Below, piece by piece: positions 18,301 through 27,301 of a DNA stretch of 64,000 bases (its first letter is position 1; every line of letters starts with the position of its first letter). Below the pieces are notes generated by a model. It was given only the letters and a program-made list of their open reading frames with translations. It was not told the origin of the DNA and did not search any database. The position numbers were made by a program, and so were the translations under genes. The DNA is taken from positions 1 through 64,000 of the forward strand of contig JARLJS010000273.1 of the NCBI GenBank assembly GCA_031291075.1, written 5' to 3'. The stretch comes from Nevskia sp. GTDB lineage: Bacteria; Pseudomonadota; Gammaproteobacteria; Nevskiales; Nevskiaceae.

Positions 18301-18644
18301 CCGATGTAGTCGTTCGAATCCACGTAGGTGGTGTCGACGCGGCCGTCGCCGGTGATATCGGTGTAGTCCGTGTAGGCCTTGTTGTAGAGCTGCTCGTCGC
18401 GGGACATCACCAGCATCACCAGCGGCGGGGCGCCGGTCGCCACCGACGGCGGCATCATGTCGTAGGTGGCTTCCGCCCCCGCCAGGGGCGTGAGGGCCGC
18501 CAGGCTGGAAGCCTCCGCCGGCCGGTCCGTGGCCAGCATCGAGCCCAGCGCCACCGCCGCCATCGCGGCGAGCGCCAGTTGCCGCAGTGCGGCCTTGCCT
18601 GCCTGGGCGTTGCCGCGCCAGTCCTTCCATGGTTGACTGTTCAT
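12348..18644 (-). CDS. pilY1: PilY1/PilC-family type IV pilus tip adhesin (copy 2), 2098 aa
   Basis: Extensive similarity to the 2123-8689 ORF (ASSLAALTPLAG N-terminus, CPSG repeats, YTQYSYT repeats, YVGADDGMLHAFNGG, IDWNLDFKVDNVYVG). Confidence 0.93.
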   Translation of the reverse strand: MNSQPWKDWRGNAQAGKAALRQLALAAMAAVALGSMLATDRPAEASSLAALTPLAGAEATYDMMPPSVATGAPPLVMLVMSRDEQLYNKAYTDYTDITGDGRVDTTYVDSNDYIGYFDPHLCYSYNGTFDGSNSNSSSNYFSAAGNASVASNTSNPAHQCGGSYWSGNFLNWVSMSRLDLLRFSFYGGYRSTDATDNTILERAYIPDDAHAWAKVYSGSDLTQYVPSTYVNTPSMSFCNATITSSNSITDGQPPVIRIASGSYTEWAATENVQCQWRSTYAGGTNGYAKVNVPNDTNVSQTGTKCPTGDTCTPNTINSPSCPAGATCTGPTQLNSATCPSGYSCTSASLTGQPSCPSGYTCTSVTTSNVPTCPSGDSCSSTNVTSQTCPSGFSGYCNAQNLTAQPSCPSGFTCTAHNYSGETSCPSGDTCTPTNGSSGVSCPTNDTCVMTTAYSSTGCPTGATGCSGSTTFKLPTCPSGITCTTKTAQSSGSSATCPVVSYETPGSCNCTYPGRYYDTCTDSYQQFTGYSYNWYTVQLYSYTEYDYTQDTYTEYTYTLYSYTLYSYTQYSYTQYTYQGPDKIGEFTARIKVCNASASVQESFCQTYTDNSQVDHLKPVGLLQQYGESGALRFGLITGSYSKPRTGGQLRRNIGKLANNTPGTVCASGDEIDLTTGNFCTSVTQGVIKTLNLLHQPGWNGSGYSASYSGTGGASGDCSTYGILNRDGISYGNGAIVDPGTSSSDYNCAGSGNPLAEMYAEAVRYIEGQGKSATAAYVGDDTKYLTGMPSSVTWTDPYSKANWCAKCSIIVISGTATSFDSDEIPSDLGFTVTGTSGATHSIGADPNFFAPGVSANGNQFVIGRVSALSSTTYADYCQAQTISDLSSAFGVCPEGPSLEGSYNVAGIAWKAWTTDLRPDLVSTAGTNDGKQSSYVNNIKTYAVALADSIPTYTIKLSSGNIALAPLCQANNTAPGSTSGTAVTASTAGWRSCGFLSLTVGQRLSTVSPNYVYGLPTAYDSNGNQTSGSFSVVYDDSTWGNDHDLDANGMITFCVGSACTVSTNSVNNGICWNVPSGSVCDGSGNIKSGVTVDGNTLLVRVEGLSVFAYNSMLLGFSTSGVATSTDSVTNGAHRLFVRPGCTGNNDASLLTQVATISTSGNFSGSCTWSTAQVVKLTAGGSSAANFLQPPLFYAAKYGGFASNSSCSNPLLPCQTSQWSTGINGANVPDNYFLVRNPTQLLTQLGTVFKNILNGAGSGTAAAVVSNESNGDGALYEALYLPSRSDSYGRKATWLGNIQAVFVDGEGNLREDTSTHTATLNPTDFSANPAVQVAYNTTSNSAEVHRYTCDPAQSSCTSYTVDTLDNLNAIWRARDTLASAGLSSNITSNRSNYTDTADTGRYIFTFIDKNLNGTVDSGEQVPFVASSFQNGSSNYYGILNVGDATSATTLVNYIRGQDTSTLRSRTVDYYGTGNPLTYRLGDIVDSSPVVVSTPSQAFDLLYNDQTYAVFRSTYQLRRNMIYVGADDGMLHAFNGGFYNVNSTKFQTTSLDSTVTSSAHPLGTEVWAYVPFNLLSHLIWLSSPNYNHVFYFDGSPRVIEARVFNNDGACTPASNNNAQSCHPYGWGSLLVVGMRFGGGELSLPACGSSTKAAFSAFTGLNSCASSSTTITTHSAYAILDVTNPEQPPTVLAEITGTTPLNASQLGFTTSRPNMVFFSQNNNNTVPTSDAWYLMLGNGPDSLPTASGFGNGTSSRDASIYVYKMSGSTTLSSSAPTASIDLNSSSQSTVGSGAANSFVGDAGVIDWNLDFKVDNVYVGLSSGSSLSAPSGRLVKMATGASSSTPSPAPSSWTFSTLLNPGLPILQTPLGTTDSGGNRWILDGTGRLLVAGDKVNPGEQQAVFGVVDGSTAPTYANLTDVTNGLVETDISTNNITGIGSSATSESTLEATVLGTLGWKLELNVPASGDTIDAAERVISGSLLYGGTLFTPAYTPNTSLCLGLGASRLLGVNYLTGVANPLVPALGTYVNSSKTYAYNSVSLGAGSAATPTLHINNQTTGANSNATGTVNSDMSGTNISAVGVTLPASLRSTEIDWRQTHPSTGK
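16915..17085 (-). repeat. Tyr-rich pentapeptide coding repeat in pilY1 copy 2 (shorter, diverged)
   Basis: LYSYTEYDYTQDTYTEYTYTLYSYTLYSYTQYSYTQYTYQGPDK. Confidence 0.92.
17100..17740 (-). repeat. Cys-loop coding repeats (about 11 copies) in pilY1 copy 2
   Basis: KCPTGDTC...SCPAGATC...TCPSGYSC...TCPSGITC. Confidence 0.92.
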
Positions 18645-18655
18645 GTGCGCCTGCC

Positions 18656-19363
18656 TTAGCTGCGTGGCACGTCGCGGAACACCGCCGAGGTGTCCGCGGC
18701 ATTGCCGCTGCCGGTGTAGTCGAGGCCGGTACCGTTGATGTAGTAGTACCGGTAGGTGCCGGAAATGTTGATGCCGACGTTGGGTTCGAACTGGTTGGCG
18801 GATTGTCCGGGGACGGGCGCGGTGGAGAGGAAGTACACGCTCAAGGTCCCCGATATGTGATTGGTGGTGCTGGCGGAACTCGATGTCGACAGCGGCGCCG
18901 AGAACGATGCGTCCTGGTCAAGGTTGTTGGGGAACGAGGCGCAGCCGCCGGCGCCGCTGCACTCGGTGTTGGCGAGATACCAGTTGTAGAGCTGGCCGCT
19001 CGAGTTCTGGCACAGGGTGAAGCCGTAGGTGGTCGACGTGGTAGGGCAGCTTGCGGCGCCGGCGAGGAGCTTCAGCGTGGGTGAATCGTACAGACCGTTG
19101 TTGACCGTGCCGCCGACCTGGGCCGGCCAGCCGCGGGTGGCGATGTTGGCGTCGAGCACCTTGTCGATCAGGTGGCGCGTGATCTCCGACGACTCGAACG
19201 CCTGCGTGTGCAGCGTGCTGTTGGTGCCCATCCGCGCCTCCAGGCCGCTGTTCTTGACGCTGGTGAGAGCCACCAGCGTCAGCAGCACCAGGAACAGGAT
19301 GGCGGTGATCAGGGCATAGCCGCCTTGGGGCGACTTGCGTGGGGTTGGGATCGGAGTGTTCAT
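18656..19363 (-). CDS. pilX: Minor pilin assembly protein PilX (copy 2)
   Basis: QGGYALITAILFLVLLTLVALTSVKNSGLEARMGTNSTLHTQAFESSE; internal ATG. Confidence 0.88.
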   Translation of the reverse strand: MNTPIPTPRKSPQGGYALITAILFLVLLTLVALTSVKNSGLEARMGTNSTLHTQAFESSEITRHLIDKVLDANIATRGWPAQVGGTVNNGLYDSPTLKLLAGAASCPTTSTTYGFTLCQNSSGQLYNWYLANTECSGAGGCASFPNNLDQDASFSAPLSTSSSASTTNHISGTLSVYFLSTAPVPGQSANQFEPNVGINISGTYRYYYINGTGLDYTGSGNAADTSAVFRDVPRS

Positions 19364-20439
19364 TAACGTACCCGGTTGCGTAGCTGCACTTCGCGCACGA
19401 TCAGACGGCGCTGGTAACTGGTCGAGCCGGCATAGCTTGCACCGCTGCAGCTCGAACTGGTGCTCGGTCCATAACAGAACGTGTCGGTCATCTGGTAGCT
19501 CTGGCTGTCGGTGTAGTTGTCGAGCGTGTCGCCGCGCACGATCATGCTGAAACGCACGCTCAGGACCTGGCTCCAGTTGGTGACGGACCCCGCGGGCAGG
19601 TATTGGTCCACCGAGAGGTCGCTGTTGGTGTCCACGCCGTACTCGAACTTGAGCATCTCCACCCCGTCGACGATCGGTTGCTGCACCATCGAGCTGCCGT
19701 TCACGGAGAGCATGGTGAGCGTGGGCACGGCGCCTTCGCCGTTGTCCACGTTCTGCAGGAAGAAGACGACGGTCTGGTATTGGTAATTCAGCACGCCGTC
19801 CGAGTATTCCCCCGGCAAGTCGGCGATCGCGGCGTTGACGCTGGTCGTGCTGCCGCTGTTGAAGATGTCGGCCCGGGCGCCGACCTGCGAACGGACCCAG
19901 TAGCCGCCGATCCCGGCGGTGGCGGGACTGCCGTTGGGGCAGGCGCTGCTGGTGCCGCTCAGGGTCAGGCACTGCGTCTGGGTGAAGGCATCAGGGTTGG
20001 CGAAGCGGACCACCAGCACGTCGCTGTTGGGCACGTAATTCGAGCCCACGCAGCTTTTCGGGGGATCGGTCAGAGAGGATGCGCTGGAAGCGCCGGCATA
20101 GCCGTGGATGCCGTCGTTGAGGGAGACGACCCAGTTGTTGACGGCCAGGTTGCTGGCACAAGTCGTGCCGCTCGACGGAGTGCCCGAAGCGATGTATTTC
20201 AGGCCGCCGTGGGGGGCGCCGGCATCCACGCCGCTCCAGAAGTCGGCGACCAGGATGTAGCGGCTGAGATATTCCACCGCGAAACGGGTGTTCTCCTGCG
20301 CCCGCCCGACGCTCTGCTGCACCTGGTAACCCTGCTTGCTGTTGATGAAGACCTGCAGGACTCCGGCCAGGATGAGCAGGCCCAGCGTGACCGCCACCAG
20401 CAGCTCGACGATGGTGTAGCCGCGGGCACGGGTGTTCAT
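19363..20439 (-). CDS. pilW: Minor pilin PilW (copy 2)
   Basis: ARGYTIVELLVAVTLGLLILAGVLQVFINSKQGYQVQQSVGRAQENTRFA. Confidence 0.92.
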   Translation of the reverse strand: MNTRARGYTIVELLVAVTLGLLILAGVLQVFINSKQGYQVQQSVGRAQENTRFAVEYLSRYILVADFWSGVDAGAPHGGLKYIASGTPSSGTTCASNLAVNNWVVSLNDGIHGYAGASSASSLTDPPKSCVGSNYVPNSDVLVVRFANPDAFTQTQCLTLSGTSSACPNGSPATAGIGGYWVRSQVGARADIFNSGSTTSVNAAIADLPGEYSDGVLNYQYQTVVFFLQNVDNGEGAVPTLTMLSVNGSSMVQQPIVDGVEMLKFEYGVDTNSDLSVDQYLPAGSVTNWSQVLSVRFSMIVRGDTLDNYTDSQSYQMTDTFCYGPSTSSSCSGASYAGSTSYQRRLIVREVQLRNRVR

Positions 20440-21005
20440 GGCGCGAACACCAGGGTGAAGCAGCGCAGGGCGGTGGGATCGGTGCTGTTGCAGGTGTAGT
20501 TGGTGGAAGTGGCGGTGCGGCCGGGGTCCCAGTAGACCGTGATCAGGCAGGTGCCGTTGTTGGGGAACGGGTTGGTGCAGGAGATCGACGTCGCGCCCGA
20601 TGGCAGGCCGGCGACCGCGGACCCGCCGGTCTGCACCGTCAGTACCGGCGCGCCGCTGTTGTTGGCGGCGCCCGTGACCTGGGAATAGAAAATGGCCTCG
20701 TCCCAGAGAGCCTGGTCGCTGGGGTTGCTGCAGCTCTGGGAAATGCAGTTCGCGCTGGATGCGCCGGGTGCCGTGCCCGCCGTCATGCTGTATCCGGGCG
20801 TGCTGTTGAGGACAAACGCCTGGGGATTGGCGCGCATCCGTTCGGCCATGCTTTCCGCCATCAATGCGGCCTGGCTGTATTGGTAGGAAATGGAATTGGT
20901 GGTGAGCGCGGCCGTCTGCAGGCCGGCAATGCCGAGCAGGCCGATCGACAGCACCAGCACGGCGACTAGTACCTCGATCAGGGAAATGCCGCTTTCGCGT
21001 TTCAT
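20436..21005 (-). CDS. pilV: Minor pilin PilV (copy 2)
   Basis: ESGISLIEVLVAVLVLSIGLLGIAGLQTAAL; internal ATG. Confidence 0.9.
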   Translation of the reverse strand: MKRESGISLIEVLVAVLVLSIGLLGIAGLQTAALTTNSISYQYSQAALMAESMAERMRANPQAFVLNSTPGYSMTAGTAPGASSANCISQSCSNPSDQALWDEAIFYSQVTGAANNSGAPVLTVQTGGSAVAGLPSGATSISCTNPFPNNGTCLITVYWDPGRTATSTNYTCNSTDPTALRCFTLVFAP

Positions 21006-21562
21006 GATCCGGTGCAGTTGGTGTCGCTGGTGGGGTCGCACACTACCGCGCGGCCGATCTGCTTCAACACCAGGTAGCGTTCGCCATAGTTATGGCTCCC
21101 GGATTGGTTCGGCAGGACCTTGAAATAGCCCACCTGGCTCGAAGCGATTTGTCCCAGTCCCACGAACGTCAGCTTGGTCAGCGCGGTCGGGCTGTTGCCG
21201 GTGGTGGTGTAGGTGATCGTGCTGCTCTTGGTCAGCGGTACCTCGGTGCGGATCAGCGTCTCGCCGCTGTCCAGCACGCCGTTGTTGTTGCTGTCCACGA
21301 ACATCACATAGCCCTGGTCCCAGCTGAGGCTGCCGCTGGTCGCGCAGCTGGCGCCGTCGGTGGAGACGCACAGGGAAACATACTGGTCGCGGCGGACCGC
21401 TTCGCTGCGGGCGAGCATGATCACCGCCAGCATGCCGTTGGCCACGCCGCGGTTGTTGCGCACGGTCGAAACGAAGGACGGGACCGCAAGCGCAAGCAGC
21501 AGCGCCGCGATGGAGATCGCGGTGATTAGTTCGATCAGCGTGTATCCGTACACGTAGCCCAT
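21002..21562 (-). CDS. fimT: FimT/FimU (GspH-type) minor pilin (copy 2)
   Basis: YGYTLIELITAISIAALLLALAVPSFVSTVRNNRGVANGMLAVIMLARSEAVRRD; YVMFVDSNNNGVLDSGE motif. Confidence 0.9.
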   Translation of the reverse strand: MGYVYGYTLIELITAISIAALLLALAVPSFVSTVRNNRGVANGMLAVIMLARSEAVRRDQYVSLCVSTDGASCATSGSLSWDQGYVMFVDSNNNGVLDSGETLIRTEVPLTKSSTITYTTTGNSPTALTKLTFVGLGQIASSQVGYFKVLPNQSGSHNYGERYLVLKQIGRAVVCDPTSDTNCTGS

Positions 21563-21606
21563 AGTGCGCACGCTATCGGTGCGGCAAACCGTCGGCGTGG
21601 CAATTT

Positions 21607-21657
21607 GGACGGATGGAGACGGGCGCCCGACAAACGCGAACGGCTGCCCGATGAACG
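21607..21657 (-). promoter_or_regulatory. Putative LytTR/AlgR-type direct-repeat sites upstream of fimT copy 2
   Basis: Minus-strand 9-mers CGTTCATCG, CGTTTGTCG, CATCCGTCC at 21-bp spacing, same position relative to ATG as in copy 1. Confidence 0.55.
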
Positions 21658-21851
21658 AGCAGGCCTCCCGACCGGCGGCACCGTTTTCCCGATTTACGGA
21701 CACAGCTTGCACGTCCCTTCTCCCCCCCGGCTCGCTTCAGTCCCTTGTCGGCCCGTTCCTCCGGCTCCCTCGGTCGGAGCGCAGGTGAACGGAAGAGGAT
21801 GGTTTTAAATTATTCTTGTATTCCTAAGGTTAGAAGGTTAGCAACAGTAGT

Positions 21852-23099
21852 TTAAGTAAACAACCGGCGCACGGTGTGCAGTCCGCGGACCAGTTGCTGC
21901 AGGTCGTCGGAGCCGTTGTAGACGGCCAGGGAGGCGCGCACCGTGGCCGGGATGCCGAACCGCTTCATCAGCGGCATGGTGCAGTGATGGCCGGCACGCA
22001 CCGCCACGCCCGACTGGTCGAGCACCGTGCCGACGTCCTGGGGATGGGCGCAGTCCATCACGAACGACAGGATCCCGCCTTTGTTGCGCGCCGTGCCGAT
22101 CAGGCGCAGGCCGGGAATCTCGGACAGGCGGGCGGTGGCCTCGTCGAGCAGGGCGTGCTCGTGGGCCGCGATGGCAGGCAGGCCGAGCGCGTCGATGTAG
22201 TCGAGCGCAGCGGCGAAGCCGATCGCGCCCGCGATGTCCGGCGTACCGGCTTCGAACTTGTAAGGAACGTCGTTCCAGGTGCTGCCCTCGAAGGCCACCG
22301 TGCGGATCATGTCGCCGCCGCCATGCCAGGGCGGCATCGCTTCCAGATGTTCGCGCCTGGCGTAGAGCGCGCCGAAACCGGTCGGGCCGTAGGCCTTGTG
22401 GGCCGAGCAGGCGTAGAAATCCACGTCCAGCGCCTTGACGTTCACCGGCAGATGGGCGATGGCCTGGGCCCCGTCCACCAGCACCGGGATGCCGCGGGCA
22501 TGTGCTTCGCGGACGATTTCCTCGATCGGGTTGACGGTGCCGAGCGTATTGGACACCTGTGTCACCGCCACCAGCCGGGTGCGCGGGCTGAGCAGAGTCC
22601 GCCAGCCGTCGAGATCCAGCTCCCCGTTATCGGTGACCGGCGCCGGCACCACCCGGGCTCCCGCCGCCGCGGTGACCAGCTGCCAGGGCACGATGTTTGA
22701 ATGGTGCTCCATGCCGGTGACGAGCACCTCGTCGCCGGCCTTCAGCCGCGGCAGCAGGTAGCTGTAGGCCACCAGGTTGATCGCTTCGGTGGTGCCGCGG
22801 GTGAAGACGATTTCCTCGCGCGCCGCGCCGAGGTAGCGGGCGATGCGGTCACGGGCGCCCTCGTAGGCGGTGGTGGCGCGTTCCGCCAGGTCGTGCACGG
22901 CGCGGTGCACATTGGCGTTCTGGTGCCGGTAGTAGTGGTCCATCGCCCGCAGCACGGACTCGGGCTTCTGCGTGGTGGCGCCGTTGTCGAGGTAGGCGAG
23001 ACGTCCGCCGCGCACCGGCTCCGCCAGGATGGGAAAGTCGGCGCGAACCCGCGCGAGGTCGAGCGGCGCCATCGCCGGGCGTGGCACTGCGGCGTTCAT
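21852..23099 (-). CDS. sufS: SufS cysteine desulfurase
   Basis: RADFPILAEPVRGGRLAYLDNGATTQKPESVLRAMDHYY; CSAHKAYGPTGFGALY; RAGHHCTMPLM; internal ATG overlapping sufD stop. Confidence 0.95.
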   Translation of the reverse strand: MNAAVPRPAMAPLDLARVRADFPILAEPVRGGRLAYLDNGATTQKPESVLRAMDHYYRHQNANVHRAVHDLAERATTAYEGARDRIARYLGAAREEIVFTRGTTEAINLVAYSYLLPRLKAGDEVLVTGMEHHSNIVPWQLVTAAAGARVVPAPVTDNGELDLDGWRTLLSPRTRLVAVTQVSNTLGTVNPIEEIVREAHARGIPVLVDGAQAIAHLPVNVKALDVDFYACSAHKAYGPTGFGALYARREHLEAMPPWHGGGDMIRTVAFEGSTWNDVPYKFEAGTPDIAGAIGFAAALDYIDALGLPAIAAHEHALLDEATARLSEIPGLRLIGTARNKGGILSFVMDCAHPQDVGTVLDQSGVAVRAGHHCTMPLMKRFGIPATVRASLAVYNGSDDLQQLVRGLHTVRRLFT

Positions 23100-24312
23100 G
23101 CTTCGAGCTCCCATGCGTCGGTGCCGGCGAGGCCAAGCCGGGCGGCCAGGGCCGCGCGTAACGGAGCCAGGGGTACATGGTCCAGCACCTCGGTGGCGAA
23201 GGCGCGCAGCAGCAGCGCGCGGGCTTCGGCCGGTGGGACTCCGCGGCTGCGCAGGTATTCCAGGGCCGTCTCGTCGAGCTGGCCGACGGTGGCGCCGTGG
23301 GCGCACTTGACGTCGTCGGCGTAGATCTCCAGTTCGGGCTTGGCGTTGACCTCGGCCTTGGGTGATAGCAACAGGTTGGCTACACGCTGTTCGGAATCGG
23401 TCTTCTGCGCGCCGGCCTGCACCACCACCTTGCCGTTGAAGATCGCCCGGGCGCGGGCGTCGACGATGCCCTTGAACTGCTCGCGGCTGCGGCATTGCGG
23501 CGCGGCATGGACGATGCGGGTGTGGTTGTCCAGGTGCGCGCCGGCTGCAGGCTGGTAGAGCCCGTACAGCCCGGTCTCGGCGCCGGCCTCGGCGAGCAGG
23601 ATGTTGAGATCGTGGCGCACCAGCCCGCCGCCGCAGTCGAAACTGACGGCGTGCAGCACGCTGTCTCGTTCCTGCCGCACGTCACAGCGGGTCAACAGGG
23701 TGGCGTCGGCGCGCTCGTCCTGGATGCGGAACAGGTTCAGGCGGGCGCCGGGGGCCAGGCGTACGTCGATCACGTGCGTGGCGAGGCCGCCGCCGCCCTG
23801 GTTAAGGAACTGGAAAATCACGGTCGCTTCGGTGTTCTCCGCCAGCTCGATGCGGTGCCGCTGGTGCGTCATCGCCGCGACGGCTCCGTCGGCCCCGGCG
23901 ATCAGCACTTGCAGCGGCCGCGGCAGCCGTTCGCCGCGTCCCAGGCGCAGCAGCAGTCCGTCGCGCGCGAACGCGGCATTGAGGGCATAGACGCCTTCGT
24001 CCTGCGCCGGCGCCGCAGCAGAGTGACGTTCGGGCGCCGTGCTGTCGGCGGAAACAAGCATCCCACCGACGTAGACCAGCCGGTCGGTTCCGGCCAGAAA
24101 GTGGGGCGCCAGTGCGGCATTGCCGCCGGCGGCCGGCTCGAACGCACGCTGGCTCAGCGGCGCCAGGTCGGTGTAATGCCATTCCTCGAGCCGCGGCGTG
24201 GGAAACCCGTCCGCCACGAAGCGTTGCAGCTGGGCCCGACGCGCAGCGCGCTCGGCTTCGGGCAGTGCGGCGGCGAAACGCTCGAAGCGCTCGGCGTAGG
24301 CGGCCAGGCTCA

Positions 24313-24313
<1 letters not shown>
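23096..24313 (-). CDS. sufD: Fe-S cluster assembly protein SufD
   Basis: Position between sufC and sufS; C-terminal CAHGATVGQLDETALEYLRSRGV motif. Confidence 0.93.
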
Positions 24314-25056
<743 letters not shown>

Positions 25057-25074
25057 TGCTTAACTCGATCTACG

Positions 25075-25139
25075 GTAGGGCGGGCCGTGCCCGCCGGGAA
25101 ATTCGCGCGAAAGCCCATGGCGGGCATGGCCCGCCCTAC
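25075..25139. repeat. REP-like inverted repeat inside suf operon
   Basis: GTAGGGCGGGCCGTGCCCGCC ... GGCGGGCATGGCCCGCCCTAC: near-perfect inverted repeat between sufB stop and sufC start. Confidence 0.8.
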
Positions 25140-25162
25140 GACTCGCCTGGGGTGGCGCGGTA

Positions 25163-26614
<1,452 letters not shown>

Positions 26615-26631
26615 CTGCAGAAATCGCTCCT

Positions 26632-27111
26632 TCAGTCCCCGGCCTGGACCTGCGCCGGGTTGCGTACGAACTGGATCGGGGTGTCGCCGTGCGGCAGGCC
26701 GTCCCGGCGCAGCGGCGCGGCCATCTGCGCCAGCGTCACCGCTTCCAGCGCCTCGCGGATGGCGGTGTTGATCAGGCGCCAGTTGGCGCGCACCCCGCAG
26801 TGCGTCTCGATGTTGCAGCCGCCGTGGTGCACCGCGCATTGAATGAGAGCGATGGGACCCTCCAGGGCGCTCACCACCTCGGCCACGCTGATACGGTCGG
26901 GTGGACGTGCCAGCCGGTAACCGCCATGGGCGCCGCGGATCGATTCCACCAGGCCGCTGCGGGCCAGCTGTTTCAACAGCTTGGACACGGTGGGGGCCGC
27001 CACGCGGGTCTCCGCGGCCAGCTCATGCGCATTGCGCACAGCCTCCGGGGTGGCGGCGAGAGCCGTCATCACCACGGTGCCGTAGTCGGTGAGCTTGCCG
27101 AGCTTGAACAT
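26632..27111 (-). CDS. Rrf2-family SUF operon transcriptional regulator
   Basis: [13 protein letters not shown], winged-helix [29 protein letters not shown]; Cys cluster [14 protein letters not shown]; first gene of suf operon. Confidence 0.92.
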   Translation of the reverse strand: MFKLGKLTDYGTVVMTALAATPEAVRNAHELAAETRVAAPTVSKLLKQLARSGLVESIRGAHGGYRLARPPDRISVAEVVSALEGPIALIQCAVHHGGCNIETHCGVRANWRLINTAIREALEAVTLAQMAAPLRRDGLPHGDTPIQFVRNPAQVQAGD

Positions 27112-27151
27112 GGTCGAAGATCAAGATGGTGGGGGTTTGCGGATTAATCAA

Positions 27152-27170
27152 GACTAAATTAGTACGGTAT
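27152..27170. promoter_or_regulatory. Candidate IscR type-1-like/Rrf2 binding site
   Basis: GACTAAATTAGTACGGTAT matches the GACTRWWWYAGT core plus STAT 3' end of the E. coli IscR type-1 consensus; about 41 bp upstream of the Rrf2 gene. Confidence 0.45.
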
Positions 27171-27301
27171 AGTCTACTCCCAACCCGGCCCATACTCAAA
27201 AGCCGGGGTGGCCAGTGACTTGGAGGAGTCATGGCGTCCGGGGTATAAGGCTGCGGGGGAGACGATTACAAGCGTCAGCCAGGGAACACCCAAGGAGCCA
27301 C

